A stretch of 6,297 bases of DNA from Gallicola sp. (GCA_012798975.1 JAAZME010000187.1:1-6297), one strand, 5' to 3'; positions 1 through 6,297 are shown, counted from the first letter of the stretch. Numbers and translations: made by a program. Notes: generated from the sequence alone by a model not told the origin.

Positions 1-8
1 ATCTCCAT
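1..8 (-). CDS. Start of an unidentified gene running off the left edge
   Basis: An ATG at 8-6 (minus strand) is followed by GAG and then the window edge, so only two codons are visible and the product cannot be named. The start is supported by an AAAGGAG ribosome-binding site at 21-15, six bases before the ATG. A terminator (78-111) and a putative promoter with an operator-like dyad (44-67) lie further upstream, so this looks like the first gene of a new transcription unit read in the same direction as the rest of the window. It could still be a fortuitous ATG, since almost no coding sequence is visible. Confidence 0.45.
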
Positions 9-43
9 AAAAAACTCCTTTTACATAACTTTCAAAATCTTTA

Positions 44-67
44 TTAGTATTCACATACTAAATTCTA
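44..67 (-). promoter_or_regulatory. Putative promoter -10 box with an adjoining 18-base operator-like dyad
   Basis: On the minus strand TAGAAT (67-62) matches the sigma-A -10 consensus at five of six positions. No good -35 box sits 16-18 bases upstream, where the sequence is the terminator's T-run. Directly downstream is a perfect dyad, TTAGTAT-GTGA-ATACTAA (61-44), about where transcription would start. That position suits a repressor operator for the gene starting at 8. The half-sites TTAGTA/TACTAA are those of the FapR fatty-acid repressor box, but the spacer here is six bases instead of five. The dyad is seen directly; its role and the promoter are inferred. Confidence 0.35.
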
Positions 68-77
68 AACTCTTTTC

Positions 78-111
78 AAAAAAAAGGAAAGCAGATTTCC
101 CCCCGCTTTCC
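78..111 (-). terminator. Strong rho-independent terminator
   Basis: On the minus strand GGAAAGC (111-105) pairs perfectly with GCTTTCC (92-86). Three further inner pairs, GGG with TCT (G-U, G-C, G-U), leave a six-base GGGAAA loop. Eight T residues (85-78) follow at once. This is the best terminator in the window. It lies 243 bases past the branching-enzyme stop codon, so it ends either a long 3' untranslated region of that gene or a separate short transcript from 112-354. Confidence 0.85.
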
Positions 112-182
112 CGTTTATATTCTATTTCTTACATTTTAAATTTCTATCTCATGCCTCCTATTTCTCAATAAAAATGTTCTTT

Positions 183-212
183 CGTGAGTCGGTAGAAACT
201 ATGGTCAACACG
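183..212 (-). repeat. Interrupted stem-loop
   Basis: On the minus strand CGTGTTG (212-206) can pair with the CGAC and ACG at 193-183, with a two-base TC bulge and one G-U pair. Inside the loop TAG and CTA can form a short three-pair top around TTT. It is one of several hairpins in the gene-free segment, and a role in RNA folding is inferred only. Confidence 0.35.
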
Positions 213-240
213 TTTTTACGAAATTCTCCCTGATCATTCT

Positions 241-258
241 ATTCTTCCCATGAAGAAT
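241..258 (-). repeat. Perfect 7-bp inverted repeat with 4-base loop
   Basis: On the minus strand ATTCTTC (258-252) and GAAGAAT (247-241) are exact complements around ATGG. No U-run follows on either strand, so it is not a terminator. It sits in the middle of the gene-free segment and may be a helix of a structured RNA or part of a mobile repeat. Confidence 0.5.
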
Positions 259-354
259 TACATATCGTGCCGTATTCACCCCGTTTTTTTCTCCAAAAGA
301 AACAAGTTCCATGTTTACACCACAACTCCACTCTTCCACTCTCACACTCTTTTT

Positions 355-2367
355 TTAAGCTCTTTTCTCCAAAACCATAGCCGTGCGGCTTGGAATATAT
401 AGTGTAATTCCATGATAATTCGGGTTCATCTTCATGGGCTGGACAATATATTCGTAGTCATGAGAAATTCTTCCCCCAAATCCTCCGAACTCTTTTTGAT
501 CCGTATCGAGAACTACACGATAAGCACCTTCATCATGAGTTGGAAGTTCAAAACCTTCATAAGATTCAGTCGGATGGAAGTTGTAAAGGAAGATATAGCC
601 TTTTTTACGAATGGCAACAAGCTTTCTCTCGTCATCTCTCCATAGAACTTCCGGCTCGCCGCCGCCCATAAGATCATTTTCTTTCATAAAATGAATCATG
701 GCTTTGTCAAAATCGTTTAACCCTTTGTATCTTAAATACTCTTTGTCTGCAAGGGACCATTGTCTTCTGGAATGTTCGAAACTCCATCCGTTTCCTTCCC
801 TTGGAAAATCGATCCATTCCGGATGTCCAAATTCGTTCCCCATAAAGTTCAGATACCCGTCGCAGCCCATAGAGATCGTGACGAGACGAATCATCTTCGA
901 TAGGGCGATGGCCCTGTCTACTACAATATTTTCGCCGAACACATTCATCTCCGTATACATTTCTTTGTCGGCCATTCTAAAGATAATCGTCTTGTCTCCC
1001 ACAAGTGCCTGATCGTGGGATTCCACATAACCGATTCTCTTTTCCCCTTCCCTTGTAGTAGAAAGCTCAAAATAGATTTCATGCATATTCCACTGATCGT
1101 CTCTTTTCTCTAAATTTCGTATCCAAAAATCAGGAACTCCCATGGCTAAGCGATAATCAAAGCCGATTCCTCCTTTTTCGATAGGAAGGCACATTCCCGG
1201 CATGCCGCTCATATCCTCCGCTATCGTTATCCCGTTCGGGTTGATTTCTTTCACGAGAGAACTTGCCAGCTGAAGATACGTCACAGCTTCTACATCCGTA
1301 TTCATACTGAAGTATTTTTTATAACTGTCAAAATCCGTTCCCATACCATGATCTAGATACAGCATAGAGGTCACCCCGTCGAAACGAAATCCGTCAAAAT
1401 GATATTCTTCCATCCAGTATTTTATATTCGATAATAGAAAATGAATCACTTCGTGTTTTCCATAGTTAAAAATCTTAGAATCCCATTGATCATGATTCCC
1501 CCGCTTTCCAGTGTGGAAAAACTGAAAATCCGTACCGTCAAACTCGTTGATTCCTTCGATTGTATTTTTAACAGAATGAGAGTGGACAATGTCCATTAAC
1601 ACAGTGATTCCCATAGCATGGGCTTTGTTGATCAGATATTTTAAATCATCCGGTGTTCCAAACCAAGAAGAAACGGCAAAGAAATTCGATACATGGTAAC
1701 CGAAGGATGCATAATAGGGATGCTGCATAATCGCCATAATCTGTACCGTATTATATCCCTGTTCTTTAATCCGTATCAAAATATTATCCGCAAACTCCCG
1801 ATACGTCCCGATCCCTCTTTTTTCCTGAGCCATACCGATATGGGTCTCATAGATAAATGGGGCTTCTCCCTTCAGCCCTTTAAACTCCTTGTCGCTCCAT
1901 ATAAACCGATTCGAAGGCTCCCAAATCTGTCCGCTGAAATCATTGGTCTGAGGGTTTTGTACAGCTCTTTTTATGTATAATGGAATTCTATCTTGAGATC
2001 TCCCTTGAAAAACAACCCGCACTTTCACCAAGTCCCCATGATGAAGTTCTTCCGGCTTCAATCGAATCTCCCAAGTATTAAAATCGATACGCTCTAAGGG
2101 ATGGGATTCCCGATTCCAATGATTGAAATCCCCTATCAAGAAAAGAGCCTCTGCTGCCGGCGCCCATTCCCGATACACCCAGCCATCTTTATCTTTGTGA
2201 AAACCATAATATCTATGTCCGTTCGCAAAATCCTTTAATGAACCGTCTTCGACTAGTTCTTCTTTAACATCGTAAAATCTTTGATTCCTATAATCTAAAT
2301 CACCTTTAAACTCCGCAAGCATCGGATCGAGCTCATAGATCTCCAGCGGGAAACGATTTTCAGCCAT
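355..2367 (-). CDS. glgB: 1,4-alpha-glucan (glycogen) branching enzyme, eukaryotic-type GH13_8
   Basis: A cytoplasmic enzyme that cuts alpha-1,4-glucan chains and rejoins them as alpha-1,6 branches in glycogen. The 670-residue protein has an N-terminal CBM48-like domain (about 58-145, with REWAPAAEALFLIGDFNHW), a GH13 barrel (about 170-560) and a C-terminal beta domain (about 575-668). GH13 motifs are complete: DIVHSH (259-264), GFRFD with nucleophile Asp330, TIAED with acid/base Glu384, and ESHD with stabilising Asp452. MQHPYYASFGYHVSNFFA, FRFDGVTSMLY and MGNEFGHPEW match human GBE1-like enzymes, not E. coli-type GlgB. The start at 2367 is chosen for AGGAGG (2379-2374) seven bases upstream; the frame stays open to 2508, but that would begin translation inside the cimA terminator. 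Trp235 replaces the Arg usual in the SSRYGTP motif. The gene stands alone with its own promoter, without glgC, glgD, glgA or glgP nearby. Confidence 0.93.
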   Translation of the reverse strand: MAENRFPLEIYELDPMLAEFKGDLDYRNQRFYDVKEELVEDGSLKDFANGHRYYGFHKDKDGWVYREWAPAAEALFLIGDFNHWNRESHPLERIDFNTWEIRLKPEELHHGDLVKVRVVFQGRSQDRIPLYIKRAVQNPQTNDFSGQIWEPSNRFIWSDKEFKGLKGEAPFIYETHIGMAQEKRGIGTYREFADNILIRIKEQGYNTVQIMAIMQHPYYASFGYHVSNFFAVSSWFGTPDDLKYLINKAHAMGITVLMDIVHSHSVKNTIEGINEFDGTDFQFFHTGKRGNHDQWDSKIFNYGKHEVIHFLLSNIKYWMEEYHFDGFRFDGVTSMLYLDHGMGTDFDSYKKYFSMNTDVEAVTYLQLASSLVKEINPNGITIAEDMSGMPGMCLPIEKGGIGFDYRLAMGVPDFWIRNLEKRDDQWNMHEIYFELSTTREGEKRIGYVESHDQALVGDKTIIFRMADKEMYTEMNVFGENIVVDRAIALSKMIRLVTISMGCDGYLNFMGNEFGHPEWIDFPREGNGWSFEHSRRQWSLADKEYLRYKGLNDFDKAMIHFMKENDLMGGGEPEVLWRDDERKLVAIRKKGYIFLYNFHPTESYEGFELPTHDEGAYRVVLDTDQKEFGGFGGRISHDYEYIVQPMKMNPNYHGITLYIPSRTAMVLEKRA

Positions 2368-2373
2368 TGAACT

Positions 2374-2426
2374 ACCTCCTATAATTTTTCCTTCTTTTAT
2401 TATATATACCCGAAACCCAGTGTTTC
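2374..2426 (-). promoter_or_regulatory. Promoter and ribosome-binding site of the branching-enzyme gene
   Basis: On the minus strand a perfect -10 box TATAAT lies at 2404-2399. The best -35 candidate is GAAACA (2426-2421), only three of six matches at a 16-base spacing, so the promoter may be weak or need an activator. Transcription would start near 2392, giving a leader of about 25 bases with AGGAGG at 2379-2374, seven bases from the ATG. Placement between the cimA terminator and the start codon supports independent expression of the gene. Confidence 0.5.
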
Positions 2427-2497
2427 CTCGAAGAATAGATAATTTACGTTGAATATTTTTTCTATTTATCTCTTTCGCATACAATTCTTTTAAACAT

Positions 2498-2524
2498 AAA
2501 AAGAGCACCCTTAAGGATGCTCTT
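2498..2524 (-). terminator. Rho-independent terminator of the leu-cimA operon
   Basis: On the minus strand AAGAGCATCC (2524-2515) pairs over 10 bp, with one G-U pair, with GGGTGCTCTT (2510-2501) around a TTAA loop. Three more T residues follow, making a run of five. It starts two bases after the cimA stop codon. On the plus strand the G-U becomes an A-C mismatch and the T-run is interrupted, so it should act mainly on the minus strand. Confidence 0.85.
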
Positions 2525-2526
2525 AT

Positions 2527-4098
2527 TTATTTCACTTCGCTGTCTTTTAATAATTTATAATTGAAACTGTCTGCCAATGCCAGCCAGCTGGCTTCGATAA
2601 CGTCGTTGGATACGCCGATTGTCGTCCAGTTGTTGACCCCGTCAGAGGATTCTATAAGTACACGGACCTTTGCGCTGGTACCGTCTTTTCCATCAATGAC
2701 ACGCACTTTGTAGTCCACTAGATGCATGTCTTTTAAAGCCGGGAAGAACGCTTCCAAGGCTTTACGGAAAGAGTGGTCTAGTGCGTCTACCGGTCCGTAG
2801 CCGTCTGCTGCAGTATGGAAGATTTCCTCATCAACTTTGATCTTTATAGAGGCTTCCGAATATACAGGAAGCACTCCTCGTTTATTCGCCACCACATTAA
2901 AAGATTCCAAGGAAAATCTCGGCTGAAAATCGCCCATTTCTTTTTTTAACAACAGCTCAAAGGAAGCCTCTGCACCTTCAAACTGATAGCCTTCATATTC
3001 CAGCTGTTTGATTTTTGAAATAAAGTTCCGTTGAACACCCCGATCTTCGGAGAATTCCACATTCATTTCCTTCACCCGATACTGAAGATTGCTTGCACCG
3101 CTTAGCTCGGATACAAGTACTCTTCTTGAATTCCCCACTACTTCAGGGTCTATATGTTCATAGGTTTTCGAATTCTTAAGGACTGCACTTACATGAATCC
3201 CTGCCTTATGGGCAAAGGCGCTGTTTCCTACAAAGGCTTGATTGTTTGGAAGACTTAGGTTTGCCGTTTCATTGACAAATCTCGCTGCCTCGGTTAAATG
3301 TTCCAGCCCGTTTCCATTTAAACAGTCGAAACCCATTTTGATCTGAAGATTTGGAATGATGGATGTAATATTTGCGTTTCCGCATCGTTCCCCTAAACCG
3401 TTCATTGTACCTTGAACCTGCCTTGCTCCGGCACGCACTGCCATTAAAGAATTGGCAACGGCTACTTCAGAATCGTTGTGGCAGTGGATTCCTACTGGAA
3501 TATTCATCGCATCCACGACTTCTTTTACGATATCGTAGACCTCGTATGGAAGTGTTCCCCCGTTTGTATCGCAGAGAATCACCGTTTCAGCTCCGGCTTT
3601 TTCAGCGGTCTTTAACGCTTTTAACGCATAGTCTTTGTTTTCTTTGAAACCGTCGAAAAAATGCTCCGCATCAAAAAACACATGGATACCGTTTCCTTTC
3701 AAGAAATGAATACTGGATTCGATCATCTCCAGGTTTTCCTCTAAACTCACTTTTAAGGCTTCCTTTACATGAAAATCCCAGGATTTTCCGAAAATCGTAA
3801 CGTATTCTACTTCGGACTTCACAAATTTATTAAGGCTGACATCTTCTTCCGCTTTGATTCCTGCACGTCTCGTACTTCCGAACGCAACAACTTTAGCAAA
3901 CTGTAAAGGGATATCTTTGATATCCCTAAAATAGTCCATATCTTTAGGATTGGATCCTGGCCATCCCCCTTCGATAAAATCAACTCCGAGCTGGTCCAGT
4001 TTTTTTGTAATATTGATCTTGTCCTGTACAGAAAGGCTGACACCTTCTCCCTGAGTTCCATCTCGAAGGGTTGTATCGTATATTATGACCTTCTCCAT
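2527..4098 (-). CDS. cimA: (R)-citramalate synthase
   Basis: Condenses pyruvate and acetyl-CoA to (R)-citramalate, the first step of the threonine-independent route to 2-oxobutyrate and isoleucine. The 523-residue protein has the full family length. An HMGL-like catalytic barrel (about 4-275) carries TTLRDGTQGEG with the catalytic Arg12 and metal-binding Asp13, metal ligands in HCHND (205-209), and GLGERCGNA (234-242). IEGGWPGSNPKD (42-53) and DAEHFFDGF (143-151) are the features that point to CimA rather than 2-isopropylmalate synthase LeuA. HKAGIHVSAV (297-306) belongs to the linker region, and a LeuA-type allosteric domain (about 395-515) suggests end-product feedback, probably by isoleucine. 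The start has TAGGAGG immediately upstream; the leuB stop codon is the TAG of that site. It is the last gene before the terminator. A homocitrate or isopropylmalate synthase is less likely because of the WPGSNPKD signature. Confidence 0.92.
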   Translation of the reverse strand: MEKVIIYDTTLRDGTQGEGVSLSVQDKINITKKLDQLGVDFIEGGWPGSNPKDMDYFRDIKDIPLQFAKVVAFGSTRRAGIKAEEDVSLNKFVKSEVEYVTIFGKSWDFHVKEALKVSLEENLEMIESSIHFLKGNGIHVFFDAEHFFDGFKENKDYALKALKTAEKAGAETVILCDTNGGTLPYEVYDIVKEVVDAMNIPVGIHCHNDSEVAVANSLMAVRAGARQVQGTMNGLGERCGNANITSIIPNLQIKMGFDCLNGNGLEHLTEAARFVNETANLSLPNNQAFVGNSAFAHKAGIHVSAVLKNSKTYEHIDPEVVGNSRRVLVSELSGASNLQYRVKEMNVEFSEDRGVQRNFISKIKQLEYEGYQFEGAEASFELLLKKEMGDFQPRFSLESFNVVANKRGVLPVYSEASIKIKVDEEIFHTAADGYGPVDALDHSFRKALEAFFPALKDMHLVDYKVRVIDGKDGTSAKVRVLIESSDGVNNWTTIGVSNDVIEASWLALADSFNYKLLKDSEVK

Positions 4099-4106
4099 AA
4101 TTCCTC

Positions 4107-5180
4107 CTATAAAGCTTTAACGACTTCGTCTCCCATTTGAGAAGTAGTAACTAAAGTTTTTCCTTCTTCCATAATATCAGGAGTTCTAAATCCTGCTGCT
4201 AATACTTTTTTAATCGCATCTTCGATCATCTTTGCAGCTTCTCTGTCCTTTAATGAGTACTGGAATAACATAGAAGCAGAAAGGATTGTTGCTAACGGAT
4301 TGGCTTTTCCTTGTCCTGCAATATCAGGTGCCGATCCGTGAGATGGTTCATACAACGCTACATCTCCACCGACACTTGCTGAAGCAAGCATTCCGATAGA
4401 ACCTGTCATAACAGAAGCTTGGTCTGTTAAGATATCTCCGAACATATTCTCTGTTAAGATGATGTCGAAAGATGTCGGTCTTAAGATCAGCTGCATTGCA
4501 GCATTATCTACATATAGATGATCTAGTTCTACATCTGAATACTCTTTTTCATGAAGAGCTTTTACAGTTTCTCTCCATAAACGTGAAGATTCTAGTACAT
4601 TTGCTTTATCAACAGATGTTACTTTGTTTCTTCTAGTACGTGCTGTTTCGAATGCAAGTCTTGCAATTCTTTCCACTTCGTATACATAGTACTTGTCTTC
4701 GTCTAAAGCATATTTTCCGTTTTCATCTTCTCCGCGTTCTTTTTTACCGAAGTAGATTCCTCCAGTAAGCTCACGGAATGTAACTAGGTCAGTACCTTGA
4801 ACAACTTCTTTTTTAAGAGTAGATGCATCTGCTAGTTCGTCATATACAAAAGCTGGACGGATATTTCCGTAAAGAGCTAGTTTTTTACGAAGTGGAAGCA
4901 AAGCCCCTACTTCCGGTCTTTTCGCTACTGGAAGATCATCCCATTTTGGTCCGCCGACTGCTCCTAAAAGAACAGCATTGCTTCTTTCGCAAAGATCTAC
5001 TGTCTCTTGAGGAAGAGGCTCTCCTGTTTCATCGATGGCAGCTCCTCCGATGAATCCTTCTTCATAATTAAATTTATATCCTAACTTTTCCCCAACTGCG
5101 TCCATAACTTTAATCGCTTCTGGTACAATTTCAGGGCCGATTCCGTCCCCTGGTAATACTGCTATATTATATTCTTTCAT
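4107..5180 (-). CDS. leuB: 3-isopropylmalate dehydrogenase
   Basis: Oxidatively decarboxylates (2R,3S)-3-isopropylmalate with NAD+ to the 2-oxoisocaproate precursor of leucine; with CimA and LeuCD it probably also turns 3-methylmalate into 2-oxobutyrate. The 357-residue protein has the normal family length and all expected residues: substrate-binding Arg98, Arg108 and Arg136, catalytic Tyr143 (GGIYFG) and Lys192 (SVDKANVLESSRLWR), and metal-binding Asp225, Asp249 and Asp253 (ENMFGDILTD). HGSAPDIAGQGKANP (281-295) is the NAD-binding region. LLPLRKKLALYGNIRP (95-109) distinguishes LeuB from isocitrate dehydrogenase. Phe135 in LVTFRELTGG replaces the usual Val or Ile, which looks harmless. A GAGGGG ribosome-binding site (5192-5187) lies six bases before the ATG, in the 12-base gap after leuD. 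Eight bases separate its TAG stop from cimA. Confidence 0.96.
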   Translation of the reverse strand: MKEYNIAVLPGDGIGPEIVPEAIKVMDAVGEKLGYKFNYEEGFIGGAAIDETGEPLPQETVDLCERSNAVLLGAVGGPKWDDLPVAKRPEVGALLPLRKKLALYGNIRPAFVYDELADASTLKKEVVQGTDLVTFRELTGGIYFGKKERGEDENGKYALDEDKYYVYEVERIARLAFETARTRRNKVTSVDKANVLESSRLWRETVKALHEKEYSDVELDHLYVDNAAMQLILRPTSFDIILTENMFGDILTDQASVMTGSIGMLASASVGGDVALYEPSHGSAPDIAGQGKANPLATILSASMLFQYSLKDREAAKMIEDAIKKVLAAGFRTPDIMEEGKTLVTTSQMGDEVVKAL

Positions 5181-5192
5181 TGAAAGCCCCTC

Positions 5193-5684
5193 TCACATTT
5201 TGTTCTTTTTAATATAATTCATTAAGCCGCCCGCTTGGATTAATTCCTGCATAAAATCAGGGAACGGCACTGCTTGATATGTTTTTCCTGTTGTTTTATT
5301 TGTAATAACACCAGTATCTGTATCCACTTCTACTTCGTCTCCAGCTTTGATATCTTCAGATGCTTCTTTTGATTCGAAGATTGGAAGACCGATGTTTAAA
5401 GAGTTTCTATAAAAGATTCTTGCGAAAGATTCTGCGATTACACAAGATAACCCTGCCACTTTAATCGCGATAGGAGCATGCTCACGGCTAGATCCGCAGC
5501 CGAAGTTCTTTCCAGCTACTAAAATATCTCCGTCAGAAATCTTCTTGCTGAAACCTGCTTCCGCATCTTCCATTACATATTCTGCCAACTCTTTTGGGTC
5601 GGATGTATTTAAATAACGAGCCGGGATGATCGCATCCGTATCGATATCATCTCCGAAAGTCCATACTTTTCCTTCTAATTTCAT
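5193..5684 (-). CDS. leuD: 3-isopropylmalate dehydratase small subunit
   Basis: Small (swivel-domain) subunit of isopropylmalate isomerase, which with LeuC interconverts 2- and 3-isopropylmalate; in this operon it probably also acts on citramalate. The 163-residue length is that of the short LeuD form shared by archaea and many anaerobic bacteria, shorter than the roughly 200-residue E. coli form. GDDIDTDAIIPARYL (11-25) opens the domain and GKNFGCGSSREHAP (58-71) is the conserved signature that closes the active site. YLNT (24-27) lies in the loop that sets substrate specificity in this family, where homoaconitases and isopropylmalate isomerases differ. The ATG overlaps the leuC stop by one base (TAATG), and its AGGAGG (5697-5692) lies inside the end of leuC, which implies translational coupling and equal subunit production. 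Confidence 0.95.
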   Translation of the reverse strand: MKLEGKVWTFGDDIDTDAIIPARYLNTSDPKELAEYVMEDAEAGFSKKISDGDILVAGKNFGCGSSREHAPIAIKVAGLSCVIAESFARIFYRNSLNIGLPIFESKEASEDIKAGDEVEVDTDTGVITNKTTGKTYQAVPFPDFMQELIQAGGLMNYIKKNKM

Positions 5685-6297
5685 TATAAAACCTCCTCTG
5701 GTGAACCGATTCTTCCTAAAACTGCTGAAGCTGCTGCTACGGCAGGACTTGCTAAATAAACTTCACTGCCTGCTGCACCCATTCTTCCTACAAAGTTTCT
5801 GTTTGTAGTAGATAAAGCTCTTTCCCCTTCAGCAAGGATTCCCATATGTCCGCCTAGACAAGGTCCGCATGTAGGAGTGGAAACTGCACCGCCTGCTTCT
5901 ACGAAAATCTTAAATAGACCTTCTTCCATCGCTTGAAGATAAACTTCTTGAGTTCCAGGGAAGATTAATAGACGAACGCCATCAGCAACTTTTTTGCCTT
6001 TAAGAATAGAGGCTGCAATTCTCATATCTTCGATACGTCCGTTTGTACAAGATCCGATTACAACTTGATTTAAAGTGATGTCTTTTGCTTCGCTCACACC
6101 TTTTGTATTTTCTGGTAAATGAGGGAATGCTACTTGAGGTTCTAAGTTTGTTACATCCCATTCATATACTTTTGCATATTCTGCATCTTCATCGCTTTTA
6201 TAGACTTTATAAGGTCTGCGTGTTCTGCCTTCAACATAATCGATAGTTGTTTGATCCGGTGCGATTAAACCTGCTTTTGCTCCGGCTTCGATAGCCA
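5684..6297 (-). CDS. leuC: 3-isopropylmalate dehydratase large subunit, C-terminal half (cut by window edge)
   Basis: Large aconitase-type subunit carrying the [4Fe-4S] cluster of isopropylmalate isomerase. The frame is open to the right edge, giving 203 residues of a protein that is about 420 long in this LeuC class; the N-terminal half lies outside. The visible part begins [17 protein letters not shown], which fits the middle of LeuC. The three cluster cysteines are all present: IGSCTNGR (Cys83 of the fragment, codon 6049-6047) and [11 protein letters not shown] (Cys143 and Cys146, codons at 5869 and 5860). [12 protein letters not shown] and the C-terminal [11 protein letters not shown] are typical. 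A GTG at 6097-6095 could be mistaken for a start, but homology continues upstream of it without a break. CGPCLGGH places it in the archaeal-like LeuC/homoaconitase class, matching the short LeuD. Homoaconitase is possible in principle, but the leuDB neighbours argue for leucine synthesis. Confidence 0.95.
   Translation of the reverse strand, partial: AIEAGAKAGLIAPDQTTIDYVEGRTRRPYKVYKSDEDAEYAKVYEWDVTNLEPQVAFPHLPENTKGVSEAKDITLNQVVIGSCTNGRIEDMRIAASILKGKKVADGVRLLIFPGTQEVYLQAMEEGLFKIFVEAGGAVSTPTCGPCLGGHMGILAEGERALSTTNRNFVGRMGAAGSEVYLASPAVAAASAVLGRIGSPEEVL

Larger units (their letters stand above)
112..354 (-). other. 243-base gene-free segment with several inverted repeats; possible repeat element or structured RNA
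   Basis: This segment lies between the branching-enzyme stop and the terminator at 78-111. No open frame longer than about 49 codons is present and none has a well-placed ribosome-binding site. On the minus strand ATG at 312 opens a 35-codon frame ending in TGA at 207-205 (MELVSFGEKN...FVKTC). It overlaps a 17-codon GTG frame (211-158) whose product ends in STDSRKNIFIEK. Inverted repeats include 241-258 (7-bp stem, 4-base loop), 183-212 (interrupted stem) and 300-316 (AAACA/TGTTT). An AGGAGG at 159-154 has no usable frame, because ATG one base later reads ATG-AGA-TAG. I read the segment as non-coding: a long 3' UTR, a dispersed intergenic repeat or a small RNA. I cannot assign it to a known RNA family. 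Confidence 0.4.

Noticed and set aside
150..159. Strong AGGAGG site in the gene-free segment suggesting a hidden small gene
   Set aside because: The only ATG downstream at close range is one base away and reads ATG-AGA-TAG. The next ATG is followed at once by TAA, so nothing can be translated from it.
158..240. Possible purine riboswitch because of GTTTCTACC on the minus strand
   Set aside because: The flanking helices and the conserved loop sequences of the purine aptamer are not present, and the element lies after a gene, not before one.
2368..2508. A 47-codon in-frame N-terminal extension of the branching enzyme, starting with an ATG at 2508
   Set aside because: That start lies inside the cimA terminator hairpin and has no ribosome-binding site. 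It would also place the TATAAT box and the AGGAGG site within coding sequence. Homology to branching enzymes begins after the ATG at 2367.
412..5808. Several plus-strand open frames of 60-104 codons opposite the minus-strand genes
   Set aside because: All lie within confidently identified genes, show no recognisable domains and lack ribosome-binding sites; they are antisense shadows.
5684..6097. A separate short LeuC-like gene starting at the GTG at 6097
   Set aside because: The frame remains open upstream to the window edge and the extra 66 residues match the middle of LeuC, so the GTG is an internal valine codon.

Overview
The window is a stretch of chromosome from what looks like a low-GC Gram-positive bacterium of the Bacillota, probably Clostridia-like. 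The evidence is AT-rich intergenic DNA, strong AGGAGG ribosome-binding sites on most genes, compact rho-independent terminators and clostridial-type LeuC/LeuD/CimA proteins. I cannot name the genus. Every gene I can support lies on the minus strand, so the window is best read from high to low coordinates.

Right part (6297 down to 2498): the 3' end of a branched-chain amino-acid operon, leuC (cut by the window edge), leuD, leuB, cimA. The genes are tightly packed: leuC and leuD overlap by one base (TAATG), leuD and leuB are 12 bases apart, leuB and cimA 8 bases apart. A 10-bp hairpin with a U-run directly after cimA ends the operon. LeuCD isomerises 2-isopropylmalate and LeuB oxidises 3-isopropylmalate in leucine synthesis. 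The same enzymes can convert citramalate, made by CimA from pyruvate and acetyl-CoA, to 2-oxobutyrate, the isoleucine precursor. The operon therefore suggests a threonine-independent route to isoleucine that shares enzymes with leucine synthesis. The operon promoter and any leuA lie outside the window.

Middle (2426 down to 355): a single gene with its own -10 box and ribosome-binding site, coding for a 670-residue glycogen branching enzyme. Its motifs are those of the eukaryotic-type (GH13_8) enzymes, not of the usual bacterial GlgB (GH13_9). No other glycogen genes are adjacent.

Left part (354 down to 1): 243 bases without a convincing gene but with several inverted repeats and two short overlapping open frames, ending in a strong terminator (78-111). 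This is the least explained part of the window and may be a dispersed repeat or a structured RNA. After the terminator come a possible promoter, an 18-base perfect dyad placed like an operator, a ribosome-binding site and the first codons of a gene that runs off the left edge.
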